A program made the translations under genes and the position numbers. A DNA stretch of 64,000 nt from Allobrachymonas sp. (lineage in GTDB: Bacteria > Pseudomonadota > Gammaproteobacteria > Burkholderiales > Burkholderiaceae_C): NCBI GenBank assembly GCA_030529505.1, contig JAUMWT010000003.1, positions 1-64,000 on the forward strand. The letters run 5' to 3'. Below are positions 1-9,274 of the stretch, one piece after another. Every line of letters begins with the position of its first letter. Within the stretch, counting starts at the first letter, position 1. The notes below the pieces were generated by a model. The model searched no databases. It was not told the origin of the DNA and saw only the letters and a list, made by a program, of their open reading frames with translations.

Positions 1-341
1 CGGCCCACCCCAATGTGGCCGAAGCAGGCGTGGTGGGCGTGGCCGACGATGTGAAGGGTCAGATTGCGCTGGCCTTCGTCACCGCCAAAAAACCGCTGGA
101 AACGCCCGAGGAAACGCAGGCTTTCGAAAAAGAAATCCTGCGCCAGGTCGATAGCACGCTCGGCGCCGTGGCCCGCCCGGCGCGCGTGTACGTGGTCAAC
201 GCCCTGCCCAAAACCCGCAGCGGCAAACTGCTGCGCCGCATCCTGCAAGCCGTGGCCGAAGGGCGCGACCCGGGCGACCTGAGCACGATCGAAGATCCGT
301 CCAGCCTGCTGGCGATTCGTGATTTGATTGCGCAGAGATAA
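1..341 (+). CDS. prpE: Propionate--CoA ligase, C-terminal fragment
   Basis: The frame enters from the left edge and stops at 339-341, so only about the last 113 residues are present. LPKTRSGKLLRR is the C-terminal motif of acyl-adenylate-forming enzymes whose lysine acts in adenylation. The following EGRDPGDLSTIEDP is what I associate with propionyl-CoA synthetase rather than acetyl-CoA synthetase. The enzyme activates propionate with ATP and CoA in the cytosol, usually feeding the 2-methylcitrate cycle. No other propionate gene is in view. Another acyl-CoA synthetase of the same family is the main alternative. A hairpin terminator follows 26 bases after the stop. Confidence 0.8.
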   Translation, partial: AHPNVAEAGVVGVADDVKGQIALAFVTAKKPLETPEETQAFEKEILRQVDSTLGAVARPARVYVVNALPKTRSGKLLRRILQAVAEGRDPGDLSTIEDPSSLLAIRDLIAQR

Positions 342-366
342 AGCGGATCACAACCCAGAAATTTTT

Positions 367-400
367 ACGGCATGCGCCCTTAACGGCCATGCCGTTTTTT
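367..400 (+). terminator. Rho-independent terminator after prpE
   Basis: An 8-bp inverted repeat, ACGGCATG and CATGCCGT, is separated by a 13-base loop and followed by a run of six T. It lies just after the prpE stop. Confidence 0.8.
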
Positions 401-522
401 ATGACACGCTTGGCGTTTTGATATCTCAATGCCTATTGGACTGCTATTACTTGATGGCAGCAACCGCAAACCACGCTGATGTTGGACTGGATGATTTTAT
501 TCTGCGCGGGTAGCGCAATGCT

Positions 523-1095
523 TCACTCATCCAGCATGAAATAATCAAGTGCAAGAAGCAGCCAAAAGCTCATCATTCCCCAACCAAGATTGAAGAAAAC
601 AAATATGCAAGCATGAAAGGCATATTTTGCCAAGAATTTGAAATCGAGACTGAAAGAATTGGCCCAGTAGACCATTCCAAACGAGTAAAGCCACACCACG
701 AAAAATGAAAAAACCCAGCAAGTTAACGTCCATCGCGTGTTTTGGAACAAAATATTATCGGTAAAAGGCGTGCTCAGAATAGGTATTGTTTCTATGGGGA
801 AGAGGTCTTTCAAAAATGCAACCCTGTCTTCTCCCAAGCATTGATACAAGGCATTCCTCAAGAACAAGCCAGATGCCACACCAACAAGCAAAATGAAAAT
901 CGCTCGCGCCAACGCGCCATCTAAAATACCGTAATATTTATTAGCCAGAGGAACAAGGCAGAGCAACACGGTTGGAACAATCAACGCCCAAGCACGAGCC
1001 ACGGCAAAATCCTTGCCAACCCCATACTTTTTTATCATTTTCATGAAATGGCCATCCATCATATTGGGGTTCATCTTTTTTTCTTCTCTGCTCAT
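523..1095 (-). CDS. Hypothetical multi-pass membrane protein (AT-rich orphan)
   Basis: About 190 residues, starting MSREEKKMNPNMM. I chose this ATG because GGAG lies 8 bases upstream on the minus strand; the frame extends further upstream but that part reads like non-coding sequence. A second in-frame ATG, also behind a purine-rich stretch, lies 21 bases later. About four hydrophobic segments follow a short basic N-terminus (roughly residues 35-55, 60-80, 125-145 and 160-185), so it is probably an inner-membrane protein. I recognise no family and see no catalytic motif. Base composition is visibly more AT-rich than the flanking genes, which suggests recent acquisition. It stands alone, divergent from rph. 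Confidence 0.6.
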   Translation of the reverse strand: MSREEKKMNPNMMDGHFMKMIKKYGVGKDFAVARAWALIVPTVLLCLVPLANKYYGILDGALARAIFILLVGVASGLFLRNALYQCLGEDRVAFLKDLFPIETIPILSTPFTDNILFQNTRWTLTCWVFSFFVVWLYSFGMVYWANSFSLDFKFLAKYAFHACIFVFFNLGWGMMSFWLLLALDYFMLDE

Positions 1096-1462
1096 TTCCT
1101 TGCTCCAATAAATTGAGCTGCTTCTGCCAACGCGAGGGCTTTCCGCGCCCAAACAGCCTTCGCCCACAGCTGGCCGCGCCATGTTTCGTGGCTTTCTGGC
1201 TATGTGAGCTGTGCAAATTGTGCTTGATCTTTTCAAGCATTGGGCTTGTGCCATGCGTAGCGCCTCGCTGACCTTGCTTTGAAGCACAGCCAACGCCACA
1301 ACCCCGCCTGTCGTTGCCCCTGATTCCATCCATTACAGTGTGGGGCTTTTGGGACTTGGCAGCGGCTTATTCACAATTCCAAAGTCTCAAGCCAACCCCT
1401 ATCAAACTCGGCAACGCGTTTGCTCTGTTTTGCCACATTCCTTTTTCACTCAGCAACCCATC
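1096..1462. other. Intergenic region between divergent genes
   Basis: 367 bases between the orphan membrane gene (minus) and rph (plus). It should hold both promoters. Long open frames cross it but lack ribosome-binding sites and have no recognisable protein. I see no RNA gene or clear operator. Confidence 0.5.
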
Positions 1463-2221
1463 ATGCCCAACTCTTTCACCCGCTCCACCGGCCGCCAGGC
1501 CAAGCAGCTGCGCCCGGTGCGCATCACCCGCCACTACACCCGCCACGCCGAAGGCTCGGTCTTGATCGAGTTCGGCCACACCCGCGTGCTGTGCACCGCT
1601 TCGGTTGAAGAGAAGGTGCCGCCATTCAAAAAAGGCAGCGGCCAGGGTTGGGTCACGGCCGAATACGGCATGCTGCCACGCTCCACCCACACCCGCAGCG
1701 AGCGCGAGGCGGCCAAGGGCAAGCAGTCTGGCCGCACGCAAGAGATTCAGCGCCTCATCGGCCGTTCGCTGCGCGCCGTGTTTGATCTGCAAGCCCTGGG
1801 CGAGCGCACCATCACGCTCGACTGCGATGTGCTGCAAGCTGATGGCGGCACGCGCACCGCAGCCATCACCGGCGCTTATGTGGCCGCGCACGATGCGGTA
1901 AGCCACTTGCTGCAAGCCGGGCTGATCACCCGCAGCCCCATCCGCGAAGCGGTGGCCGCCATTTCGGTAGGCGTGGTGCAGGGGCACACCTTGCTGGACC
2001 TGGAATACGAAGAAGACGCCAACTGCTCCACCGACATGAACGTGGTGATGGCCGTGGATGCTGCTGGCCAGGCCCGCTTCATCGAAGTGCAAGGCACCGC
2101 CGAAGATGCGCCCTACACCCGCGCCGAGCTGGACGCCATGCTGGCACTGGCCGAGCAAGGCATCCTCGAACTGCACCGCCTGCAACAAGCCGCGCTGGCA
2201 CAGCCCGCCGCCAACAACTGA
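1463..2221 (+). CDS. rph: Ribonuclease PH
   Basis: A phosphate-dependent 3'-5' exoribonuclease that trims tRNA precursor 3' ends, releasing nucleoside diphosphates. At 252 residues it is slightly longer than the usual ~240. The ATG at 1463 ([19 protein letters not shown]) was chosen because RNase PH normally starts a few residues before the R-x-x-x-x-LRPV motif; an upstream GTG would add about 41 unlikely residues. Visible signatures include the basic stretch ending [16 protein letters not shown], the phosphate-site [14 protein letters not shown] and the acidic [17 protein letters not shown]. rdgB and hemW follow closely on the same strand, probably one operon. Confidence 0.95.
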   Translation: MPNSFTRSTGRQAKQLRPVRITRHYTRHAEGSVLIEFGHTRVLCTASVEEKVPPFKKGSGQGWVTAEYGMLPRSTHTRSEREAAKGKQSGRTQEIQRLIGRSLRAVFDLQALGERTITLDCDVLQADGGTRTAAITGAYVAAHDAVSHLLQAGLITRSPIREAVAAISVGVVQGHTLLDLEYEEDANCSTDMNVVMAVDAAGQARFIEVQGTAEDAPYTRAELDAMLALAEQGILELHRLQQAALAQPAANN

Positions 2222-2251
2222 CCCTTTTCAAAAGCAAAGCACCCATCCATC

Positions 2252-2875
2252 ATGAAAATCGTTCTGGCCAGCAACAACCAAGGCAAATTGGCCGAGCTGC
2301 AAGCCCTGCTCGGCAACCTGGGCGTGGAGTTGATCGCCCAAGGCGAGTTGGGCATTCCCGAAGCCGCAGAGCCTTTTCACACTTTTCTTGAAAACGCCCT
2401 GGCCAAGGCGCGCCACGCCAGCGCCCACTCGGGCCTGCCGGCCATTGCCGATGACGCCGGCCTGTGCGTGGATGCCTTTGGCGGCCAGCCCGGCGTGCAA
2501 ACGGCCTATTACGCCACCCAGTTCGGCTACGAAAAAAGCGATGCCAACAACGTCAAGGCCCTGCTGGAGCAAATGCACAACGTGAACGACCGCCGCGCCG
2601 CCTTGGTCAGCACGCTGGTGGCCGTGCGCAGCCCCGATGACCCCGAACCGCTGGTCGCCACGGGCCGCGCCACAGGCGAAATCGTGCGCGAGCCACGCGG
2701 CGATGGCGGCTTTGGGTTTGACCCCGTGCTGTACCTGCCCGAAATTGGCAAAACCTTTGCCGAGCTGCCCGCCGACGAAAAAAACCGCCGCAGCCACCGT
2801 GGCCAATCGGCCCGCCGCCTGATCGAACTGCTGCGCAGCCAGTGGCTGGGCACGGGCCAGCCAAAGCAGGCATGA
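2252..2875 (+). CDS. rdgB: dITP/XTP pyrophosphatase (RdgB/HAM1 family)
   Basis: Hydrolyses non-canonical purine triphosphates (dITP, ITP, XTP) to monophosphate and pyrophosphate, keeping deaminated bases out of DNA and RNA. 207 residues, normal for the family. Family signatures are the N-terminal ASNNQGKLAEL substrate loop, AIADDAGLCVDAFGG with metal-binding acids, GGFGFDPVLYLPE and the C-terminal SHRGQSARRL. It begins 30 bases after rph. Its TGA overlaps the hemW ATG in an ATGA junction, implying translational coupling. Confidence 0.95.
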   Translation: MKIVLASNNQGKLAELQALLGNLGVELIAQGELGIPEAAEPFHTFLENALAKARHASAHSGLPAIADDAGLCVDAFGGQPGVQTAYYATQFGYEKSDANNVKALLEQMHNVNDRRAALVSTLVAVRSPDDPEPLVATGRATGEIVREPRGDGGFGFDPVLYLPEIGKTFAELPADEKNRRSHRGQSARRLIELLRSQWLGTGQPKQA

Positions 2876-4113
2876 CGCCCATCACCCCCCTGCACGCCGC
2901 AGGGCAATCGCTGGCGGCGGCCGAGCATTACTTGCGCCCCGGCCTGCTGCAACTGCACACGCTGCCGCCGCTGTCGCTGTACATTCACCTGCCCTGGTGC
3001 TTGCAAAAGTGCCCGTATTGCGATTTCAACTCGCACGGCTTGCAGCGCGCGGCCACGCAAGCCCCGCTGCCTGAAGAAGCCTACCTGCAGGCCCTGCTGG
3101 CCGATCTGGAACAAGCCCTGCCGCTGATCTGGGGCCGCCCGATTTACAGCGTGTTTTTTGGCGGCGGCACACCCAGCCTGTTCAGCCCCGAAGCCATTGC
3201 CGAACTGATCGCCGCACTGCGTGCGCGCCTGCCGCTGCTGCCCGGCTGCGAAATCACGCTGGAGGCCAACCCCGGCACCTTCGAGCGCGAACGCTTCGCC
3301 GCCTTTGCCCAGGCGGGCGTTACGCGCCTGTCGGTGGGCGTGCAAAGCTTCAACGACGATGCCCTGCACGCCATCGGCCGCGTGCACACGGCCGATCAGG
3401 CCCGCGCCGCGCTGGAAGAAGCCGCGCGCAGCTTCCGGCACTTCAACCTCGACTTGATGTACGCCCTGCCCGGCCAAACCCTGCCTCTGCTGCAGGCCGA
3501 TCTGGCACAGGCCCTGGCCTTTGCCCCGCCGCACTTAAGCGTCTATCACCTCACCATCGAACCCAACACCGCCTTTGCCAATCAGCCCCCGGCCCATCTG
3601 CCCGATGACGACACGGCCTACGCCATGCTCGACGCCATCACCGAAGCCACCGCGCAAGCCGGGCTGCAGCGCTATGAAGTCTCGGCCTACGCCCGCGCCG
3701 GGCACGCTTGCGTGCACAACCGCAACTATTGGGAGTTTGGCGACTACCTGGGCATTGGCGCGGGCGCACACAGCAAGCTGAGTTTTCCGCACCGCATCGT
3801 GCGCCAAATCCGCCTGCGCGACCCGCAGCGCTATCTGCAGCAAGCCCCGGCGGGCCAGGCTTTGGCGCAGGAGCACGAGGTGCCGCTGGGCGACTTGGCC
3901 TTTGAATACATGCTCAACGCCCTGCGCTTGCGCCACGGCTTTGCCCTGGCTGATTTCAGCGCACGCACGGGGCTGACCAGCAGCAGCATCGAAGCCGCCC
4001 TGCAAGAAGCCGAGGCCAAAGGCTGGATCGAACGCGACCTGCACCGCGTGCAAGCCACCGCGCGCGGCTTTGACTTTCTGAGTGATCTGCAAGCCTTGTT
4101 TTTGCCCGCATGA
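2872..4113 (+). CDS. hemW: Radical SAM heme chaperone HemW
   Basis: 413 residues, starting MTPITPLHAAG at the ATGA overlap with rdgB; an upstream in-frame ATG would add ten residues and overlap rdgB more deeply. YIHLPWCLQKCPYCDFNSHG carries the CxxxCxxC cluster motif of radical SAM proteins, followed by FFGGGTPSL, EANPGT and SVGVQSFND typical of HemN/HemW. HemW proteins were long annotated as oxygen-independent coproporphyrinogen oxidases but are now viewed as heme-transfer chaperones. The N-terminus lacks the extra conserved segment of true HemN, so HemW fits better. The rph-rdgB-hemW order is common in Burkholderiales. Confidence 0.92.
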   Translation: MTPITPLHAAGQSLAAAEHYLRPGLLQLHTLPPLSLYIHLPWCLQKCPYCDFNSHGLQRAATQAPLPEEAYLQALLADLEQALPLIWGRPIYSVFFGGGTPSLFSPEAIAELIAALRARLPLLPGCEITLEANPGTFERERFAAFAQAGVTRLSVGVQSFNDDALHAIGRVHTADQARAALEEAARSFRHFNLDLMYALPGQTLPLLQADLAQALAFAPPHLSVYHLTIEPNTAFANQPPAHLPDDDTAYAMLDAITEATAQAGLQRYEVSAYARAGHACVHNRNYWEFGDYLGIGAGAHSKLSFPHRIVRQIRLRDPQRYLQQAPAGQALAQEHEVPLGDLAFEYMLNALRLRHGFALADFSARTGLTSSSIEAALQEAEAKGWIERDLHRVQATARGFDFLSDLQALFLPA

Positions 4114-4338
4114 GCCAATACCTATGGCCTAGGCAGGTGCTGGGCATGCATCTGAGCCGTTCTGCTTGAGCAACAGCTAAAAAGCAGCCGCTTGGCTCAA
4201 TCACTTCGATCAAGGCACCCAGATTGGTGAGTCCGTGCGCAGCAATGGCGCGCGCGAGTTGGGCTGCTTCACAACCCGCCACACCCTTTCCCACGCTTTG
4301 CGGTACGATTCAGGCAAACGCATTTTCTAGAGCACACC

Positions 4339-4728
4339 ATGTCAGACACCACGGCGACCGACAACACCCTCCCCGCCACCTCAGCCGACGCTGGCGAAGA
4401 CGCGCCCATCCTCTTCACCGACAGCGCCGCGGCCAAAGTGGCCGATTTGATCGCGGAAGAAGGCAACCCCGATCTGAAGCTGCGCGTGTTCGTGCAGGGC
4501 GGCGGCTGCTCGGGCTTTCAATACGGCTTCACCTTTGACGAAATCGCCAACGAAGACGACACCGCCATGCAAAAAAACGGCGTCACGCTCTTGATCGACG
4601 CCATGAGCTACCAATACCTGGTCGGCGCCGAAATCGACTACAAGGAAGACCTGCAAGGCTCGCAATTCGTCATCCGCAACCCCAACGCCACCACCACCTG
4701 CGGCTGCGGCTCCAGCTTCAGCATCTGA
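4339..4728 (+). CDS. erpA: Iron-sulfur cluster insertion protein ErpA
   Basis: An A-type carrier that delivers [4Fe-4S] clusters to target apoproteins in the cytosol. 129 residues, with an N-terminal tail of about 22 residues rich in D, T and A before the conserved fold. The three cluster-ligand cysteines are visible: one in [15 protein letters not shown] and two in the C-terminal [12 protein letters not shown]. The D-x-x-S-x-x-Y-L-x-G-x-x-I-D-Y stretch also fits the family. It stands alone between hemW and an opposing transporter, with a strong terminator downstream, so it is probably monocistronic. Confidence 0.93.
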   Translation: MSDTTATDNTLPATSADAGEDAPILFTDSAAAKVADLIAEEGNPDLKLRVFVQGGGCSGFQYGFTFDEIANEDDTAMQKNGVTLLIDAMSYQYLVGAEIDYKEDLQGSQFVIRNPNATTTCGCGSSFSI

Positions 4729-4812
4729 TTCAGCACCCGTGCACGCCCACTTGGGCTGCTCTTGACTAAACGCTCTGCCCTGCGTCACTGGCAGGCCAGC
4801 CATCCAAGCCCA

Positions 4813-4844
4813 GCGCCCGTGACAACGGGCGCTTTTCTTTTTTT
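4813..4844 (+). terminator. Rho-independent terminator after erpA
   Basis: A perfect 8-bp stem, GCGCCCGT / ACGGGCGC, with a GACA loop and a following TTTTCTTTTTTT tract, 84 bases after the erpA stop. Confidence 0.9.
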
Positions 4845-5022
4845 CGATGGTGGTTGAACCAAGGCCAGCGGCTGTCGATTGCCGCACGGCTGCTTGGCCA
4901 TCGGTGCGGCTGTATCCCCCTCATGCCTGACTCACTGCCAAAGCTGGAAGCACACAACGCACGGCTCATCCCCTGCTCACCATTACCACGCCAGTCGGCG
5001 AGGACTGGAGGCTCACGCGTGT

Positions 5023-5967
5023 TCAGCATGCGGCTTCATCCCTCGCCCCGCGCGCGGCCAAGAGCTTGGCGGCGATGGGTGAAGTCAGCATCTGAATCAC
5101 GGCAAAAAACGCAGCAGGCACCGCCATCTCGCCCGGCAGGCCAGAGGCCGCCACAAAAGCCGCCGCGATGGAAAACTCTTTTTTGCTCGTGGTGAACAGA
5201 TAGGCGATCAGCTCTTTTCTGTCGGCCACAAAGAAGCGGGCCAGACTGCCCACGGCATAGCCCATCAAATTCAGCGCCAGCGCGGCCAGTGCAATCACTC
5301 CGGCGAACCAGCCGTAGCCCATAATCGTGGCGGCATTGGGCCCCACCACTGCCAGCAGCAAGAGCAGATACAGCACCGAACCGGCCGCCGGATAAACCCC
5401 ATCGAAACGCGCCACGGCCTGCAGGTAGCGCGTGCGCAAATACACGCCCGCTATCGTAGGCAGCACCACGATCAGCAGCAGCTCGCTCACCACCGCCACA
5501 ATCGGCACTTGCAATTGAATGCCGGTGAGCAGCAAAAACAAAAACGGCACGATCAGCGGCGCCAGCAGGGTATTGATGGCATTGAGCACCGCCGCCAGCG
5601 CCACATGCCCGCGCGCCAGCAAGACCAGCAAGGGGGCCGACACATCCGTGGGTAAAGCGCCCACCAGGGTTTGCCCCGCCGCCAGCGGGCCCGCGCCAAA
5701 AAACAAACGCCCCGTGAGCCAACCCGCCAGCGGCATGGGGCCGTACACCAGCGCCAGAGCCCACCATTGCCGACTGGGCTTTTGCAGCACCAGCTTCACG
5801 GCTTGCGCATCAAAGGTCAGGCTGATCGTCAGCATGAGCAAAGCCAGCAAAGGACTGATGCCTTGCGCCAGCAGCACACCCGCTGCGGGCCACAGCAAAC
5901 CCAGGGCGGCCGTGGCCACGGCCAGAAAGAGCAAATGGTTTTCGATGAAAGCGAGCAGTTTGTGCAT
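5023..5967 (-). CDS. Bile acid:sodium symporter (BASS) family transporter
   Basis: About 314 residues from the ATG at 5967 (MHKLLAFIENHLLF); an in-frame TTG at 6012 would add 15 residues, and neither site has a convincing ribosome-binding site. The protein is almost entirely hydrophobic, with about nine or ten membrane segments. GALPTDVSAPLLVLLARG and the polar-glycine break near TTSKKEFSIAAAFVAAS resemble the two discontinuous core helices of BASS/ASBT proteins, which usually cotransport an organic anion with sodium. The substrate cannot be told. It is convergent with erpA and has no pathway partner nearby. Confidence 0.75.
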   Translation of the reverse strand: MHKLLAFIENHLLFLAVATAALGLLWPAAGVLLAQGISPLLALLMLTISLTFDAQAVKLVLQKPSRQWWALALVYGPMPLAGWLTGRLFFGAGPLAAGQTLVGALPTDVSAPLLVLLARGHVALAAVLNAINTLLAPLIVPFLFLLLTGIQLQVPIVAVVSELLLIVVLPTIAGVYLRTRYLQAVARFDGVYPAAGSVLYLLLLLAVVGPNAATIMGYGWFAGVIALAALALNLMGYAVGSLARFFVADRKELIAYLFTTSKKEFSIAAAFVAASGLPGEMAVPAAFFAVIQMLTSPIAAKLLAARGARDEAAC

Positions 5968-6647
5968 GATGAAGCGATGGGCACTCAGCCAAGCATTCAG
6001 GAAACTGTTCAATGCGCGCTTGACCCTGTCCCTGCGTTTTTGAAAAGCAGTTCGGCCATCACTCGGCCAAGGCCTGCCGCTGTGTGACAGATGAGCAGGC
6101 GGGCAAGCTCAGCAGGATGATTGCTTCTCGTGCGCCAGCCGAAAAGAATAAGCGGAAAAGAAACGGACTCACGGCGAGCGACGGCGCCTCTCCTTTCGAC
6201 CCGCGCATGCCACCTGCGCCGCACAGCCCCATGCCAGCCACCGCTCCCGATCCGGCCAACACAGCACAAAAATGTTGGCAAGCGCCTGTCGCATCGCGAC
6301 GCAAGGGCGTAGGGGCCACAGGAGCGAGACAACCTCAGTCCATTCGAATGCCCCCCCGCAGACAGGCTCCCTCCATTCGCGCACCGGGCAGGCCGCCACG
6401 GATGGCAACGGCGCAATATACAAATACAAGCCCACGCCATCCACAAGCTGCGCGCACCAGGCCGCATACGCAAACATGCCTCTCCCAACCCCGCGCGCCA
6501 GTCCATTGATTGCGTGCGATTTGCATCTGCACGGCAAAAAAGCCCCTCAACCACACAATCTGCCGCCCACTGCCGCTTGCAGCGCCCCTCAACCGGTCTT
6601 GGCCCGCATACACTTTCAAGTCGCCATCGCCATCAGCCCCGCTTGCC
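5968..6647. other. Long intergenic region without a supported gene
   Basis: About 680 bases between divergent transporter genes. Several open frames cross both strands, but their products are rich in P, R and A, begin at weak starts and lack ribosome-binding sites. I find no tRNA, hairpin-T terminator or copy of the dispersed repeat here. Confidence 0.4.
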
Positions 6648-7634
6648 ATGACCCTGCCCCGCCCCAAAACCCTGCTGTTCATCTCCGCATGCGTGGCCGT
6701 GCTCACCATCCTGTTCAAGATGGGGGCCTGGTACGTCACCGGATCGGTCGGCTTCTTGTCAGACGGGCTCGAATCCTTCGTGAACCTGGCCGGCGCCGTG
6801 TTTGCGCTGATCATGGTCATCATTGCCGAGCGCCCGGCCGATTCCGACCACCCGCATGGCCACCACAAGGCCGAATACTTTTCTTCAGGCTTTGAGGGGC
6901 TGCTGATCGTGGCCGCAGCCCTGGGCATTGTGTGGATGGCCATTGACCGCCTGCTGCACCCGCAACCCTTGCAGCAACTGGGCTGGGGCATGGGCCTGTC
7001 GCTCATCAGCACCCTGCTCAATGGCGGCATGGCCTGGGCGTTGCTCAAGGCCGCCCAAGTGCACCGTTCCATCGCGCTGGAAGCCAATGGCAAACACCTG
7101 CGCACCGACGTGTACACCACCATCGGCGTCATCGCTGCGCTGGGCCTGGGCGCGCTCACCGGCTGGCAGTGGGTCGATCCGCTCATCGCCATATTGATGG
7201 CGCTCAACATCCTGCGCGAAGGCGGGGAGCTGATTCACCGCTCTAGCCAGGGCCTGATGGACAGCACCGCCAGCGGCGAAGTCAACCAGTTGATTCACGA
7301 CACGCTCAAACACCTCAAATCGCTCGATACATTCAATCACCCCGAGATCTTTTTCGATCACGTCATGACCCGCGCCGCCGGGCAGCGCATTTTTGCCTCC
7401 ATGCACCTGCACCTGCCCGCCCATTGGTCGCTGCGCGATGCGGCCGAGCTGCGCAACCAGGTCGAGCAAGCCCTGATCGCCGCCGTGCCCACCCTGCACG
7501 TCACCATCGAACTGATGCCCTGCGATCTGGAGCCCGTGCGCGCGCCCCTCAACACCCCGCTGCATGGCACCACGGCGTCTGCCTCCCCGGCAGACAAGCC
7601 TGCTGCACGGCCACAGCCCTTCGCCAAACATTGA
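6648..7634 (+). CDS. Cation diffusion facilitator (CDF) metal exporter
   Basis: 328 residues; the ATG at 6648 (MTLPRPKTLLFISA) directly precedes the first membrane helix, while the upstream frame reads like non-coding sequence. CDF proteins export Zn, Fe, Co, Cd or Mn in exchange for protons. Visible features are six hydrophobic helices in the first ~200 residues, SDGLESFVNLAG in helix two, the histidine-rich loop HPHGHHKAEYFSS, the HxxxD metal site in GKHLRTDVYTTIG of helix five and a C-terminal cytoplasmic domain with HVMTRAAGQRIFASMHLHLP. The last ~35 residues are a low-complexity P/A/T tail. Metal specificity cannot be read directly. Confidence 0.88.
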   Translation: MTLPRPKTLLFISACVAVLTILFKMGAWYVTGSVGFLSDGLESFVNLAGAVFALIMVIIAERPADSDHPHGHHKAEYFSSGFEGLLIVAAALGIVWMAIDRLLHPQPLQQLGWGMGLSLISTLLNGGMAWALLKAAQVHRSIALEANGKHLRTDVYTTIGVIAALGLGALTGWQWVDPLIAILMALNILREGGELIHRSSQGLMDSTASGEVNQLIHDTLKHLKSLDTFNHPEIFFDHVMTRAAGQRIFASMHLHLPAHWSLRDAAELRNQVEQALIAAVPTLHVTIELMPCDLEPVRAPLNTPLHGTTASASPADKPAARPQPFAKH

Positions 7635-7685
7635 TGCAAGTGCAGTGCAGTGCAGGCCAGGCAAGCCACAGCCTGCAATCAATCC

Positions 7686-8417
7686 TTACACCTGATGCCA
7701 AGTGGACTGATCGCCTCTTGTGGCTGACTGCGCTGCATCCAGCGCGTTGGCGCTGGCCAGGGCCTCGCGCCACAGGCGGCGGGGCACGTGGTTTTGCAGC
7801 AGGTGCAGGATGCGCTGTTGCAGCTCGGGCGGGCCAGCCGTGACCGCGCTGCTTTCCAGCACATCCAGCGTGAAGTCCACATCCAGCGCTTGCAGGCATT
7901 GCCCCCATTCATGCGCTTGCTCGGCAGAAGGGCCCGACTCATCCTGAACATGCAGCCAATGCAGGCAAGTGTGTTCGGCAATGGGCATTGTTTGTTCTGG
8001 CAAATGCCCGCCCACGGCAAACAAACGCGCACAAAGATCCACATGCCGCATCACGGCTTGCATGGCGATGCTGGCCAACTGCCCTTGGGCGATGAGGGCC
8101 GTGCGCGCAAAGTCCAGCCCGGCACGCGCCTGCCATTGCTGCACCAGTTGGCGCAAGGCGGCTACAGCGGCTGCCGGGTCGGCCTTGGCCTGCGCCATGT
8201 CTGCAGGCAGCGCCAGCACGGCCACGGCCCCTTGCGCAAAGGTTTGGGCCAGGCTGTGCGCCAGCGCCTGCCAATCGTCGGCCTGGGTGGCTTCGCCCGG
8301 CAGCAGCAGAAACAGTTGCTGTGGCTCGCTGGGCCAGGCGGCGATCCGGTTGCCCGCAGCATCAGGCTGTGCGGCGGGGGTGGTGGATGGGGAAAAGGAA
8401 GAAGCGTCTTGTGTCAT
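7686..8417 (-). CDS. Alpha/beta-hydrolase-like protein (YpfH-related), catalytic residues apparently lost
   Basis: 243 residues from the ATG at 8417 (MTQDASSFSPS); the frame reads further upstream but that part is a shadow of purN. From about residue 35 it resembles the carboxylesterase/phospholipase-type esterases such as YpfH: LFLLLPGEATQADDWQALA, then ALIAQGQLASIAMQAV at the nucleophile elbow, then CLHWLHVQDESGPSAEQA. The elbow reads A-Q-G-Q-L where active members have G-F-S-Q-G, so the serine seems to be missing, and I see no G-H catalytic histidine after TLDVLESS. It may be a pseudoenzyme or binding protein. It lies downstream of purN on the same strand, 91 bases apart. Confidence 0.6.
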   Translation of the reverse strand: MTQDASSFSPSTTPAAQPDAAGNRIAAWPSEPQQLFLLLPGEATQADDWQALAHSLAQTFAQGAVAVLALPADMAQAKADPAAAVAALRQLVQQWQARAGLDFARTALIAQGQLASIAMQAVMRHVDLCARLFAVGGHLPEQTMPIAEHTCLHWLHVQDESGPSAEQAHEWGQCLQALDVDFTLDVLESSAVTAGPPELQQRILHLLQNHVPRRLWREALASANALDAAQSATRGDQSTWHQV

Positions 8418-8508
8418 GGCTGGGATGCGGTTTGCTGCCACTGCGGCAAGCGTGGCTGAGTAGAAAAGGTAGGGGCAGCCGCGCGGCTGTTCAAGCGGTG
8501 CAAGCAGC

Positions 8509-9105
8509 TCAAGTGGCCTGCGCCAACCATTGGGCGATGGCGCGGGGATAGAGGATGTGTTCTTGCGTGAGGATGCGCGCGGCCAGACTCTGCGCCGTGT
8601 CATCGGGCAACACGGGCACGATGGCCTGATCCAGAATCGGGCCATGATCCAGTTCGGCCGTGACCTGGTGCACCGTGGCCCCGGCAAAGCGGCAGCCCGC
8701 ATCGATGGCGCGCTGGTGCGTGTGCCGCCCCGGAAAAGCCGGCAGCAGCGAGGGGTGGATGTTGAGCAGCCGCCCGCTGTAGCGCGCCACGAATTCAGGG
8801 GTGAGGATGCGCATGAAGCCCGCCAGCACCACGAGGCTGGGCGCATGCCGATCGATGGCTTGCGCCAGGGCCGCATCAAAAGCGGCGCGGTCGGCAAAAG
8901 CCGTGTGGTCAACCACAGCCGTGGCAATGCCTTGCGCGCTGGCCCACTGCAGGCCGCTGGCATCGGCCCTGTTGCTGATGACGGCAGCCACGCGCGCACC
9001 GTGGCGCTGCAGCCAGTTGTCGCGCTGGGCAGCGTGCACAATGGCCGCCATATTGGAGCCACTGCCGGAAATCAGGATCACGAGGTTGCGCTGCGAGGGT
9101 GCCAT
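8509..9105 (-). CDS. purN: Phosphoribosylglycinamide formyltransferase
   Basis: Transfers a formyl group from 10-formyl-tetrahydrofolate to GAR, the third step of de novo purine synthesis. 198 residues against a usual 190-220. Signatures are the N-terminal ILISGSGSNMAAIV, the folate and catalytic stretch LAGFMRILTPEFV, then LLNIHPSLLPAFPGRHTHQRA with the active-site asparagine and histidine, and GATVHQVTAELDHGPIL. The start MAPSQRNLVILISG puts the first strand immediately after it. It is followed on the same strand by the YpfH-like gene. Confidence 0.96.
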   Translation of the reverse strand: MAPSQRNLVILISGSGSNMAAIVHAAQRDNWLQRHGARVAAVISNRADASGLQWASAQGIATAVVDHTAFADRAAFDAALAQAIDRHAPSLVVLAGFMRILTPEFVARYSGRLLNIHPSLLPAFPGRHTHQRAIDAGCRFAGATVHQVTAELDHGPILDQAIVPVLPDDTAQSLAARILTQEHILYPRAIAQWLAQAT

Positions 9106-9274
9106 GCGCAGGGATTATCCCGGATTGTCTTTGTTGAATCCTGTTCACGGCACATTTGCTGCACACGCCAGGACGAGTGCGTCTAGCCATTAAAACCAGT
9201 CAATACAAGCCCATCAGCCAGTCCACCGAATCGATGAAAGCGTGCCGCGCCGCCACTGCCCAAAGCGCAAGGAT

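Noticed and set aside
6084..6509. A 141-codon plus-strand frame in the CDF upstream spacer
   Set aside because: Starts at GTG without a ribosome-binding site and encodes a P/R-rich low-complexity chain with no family resemblance.
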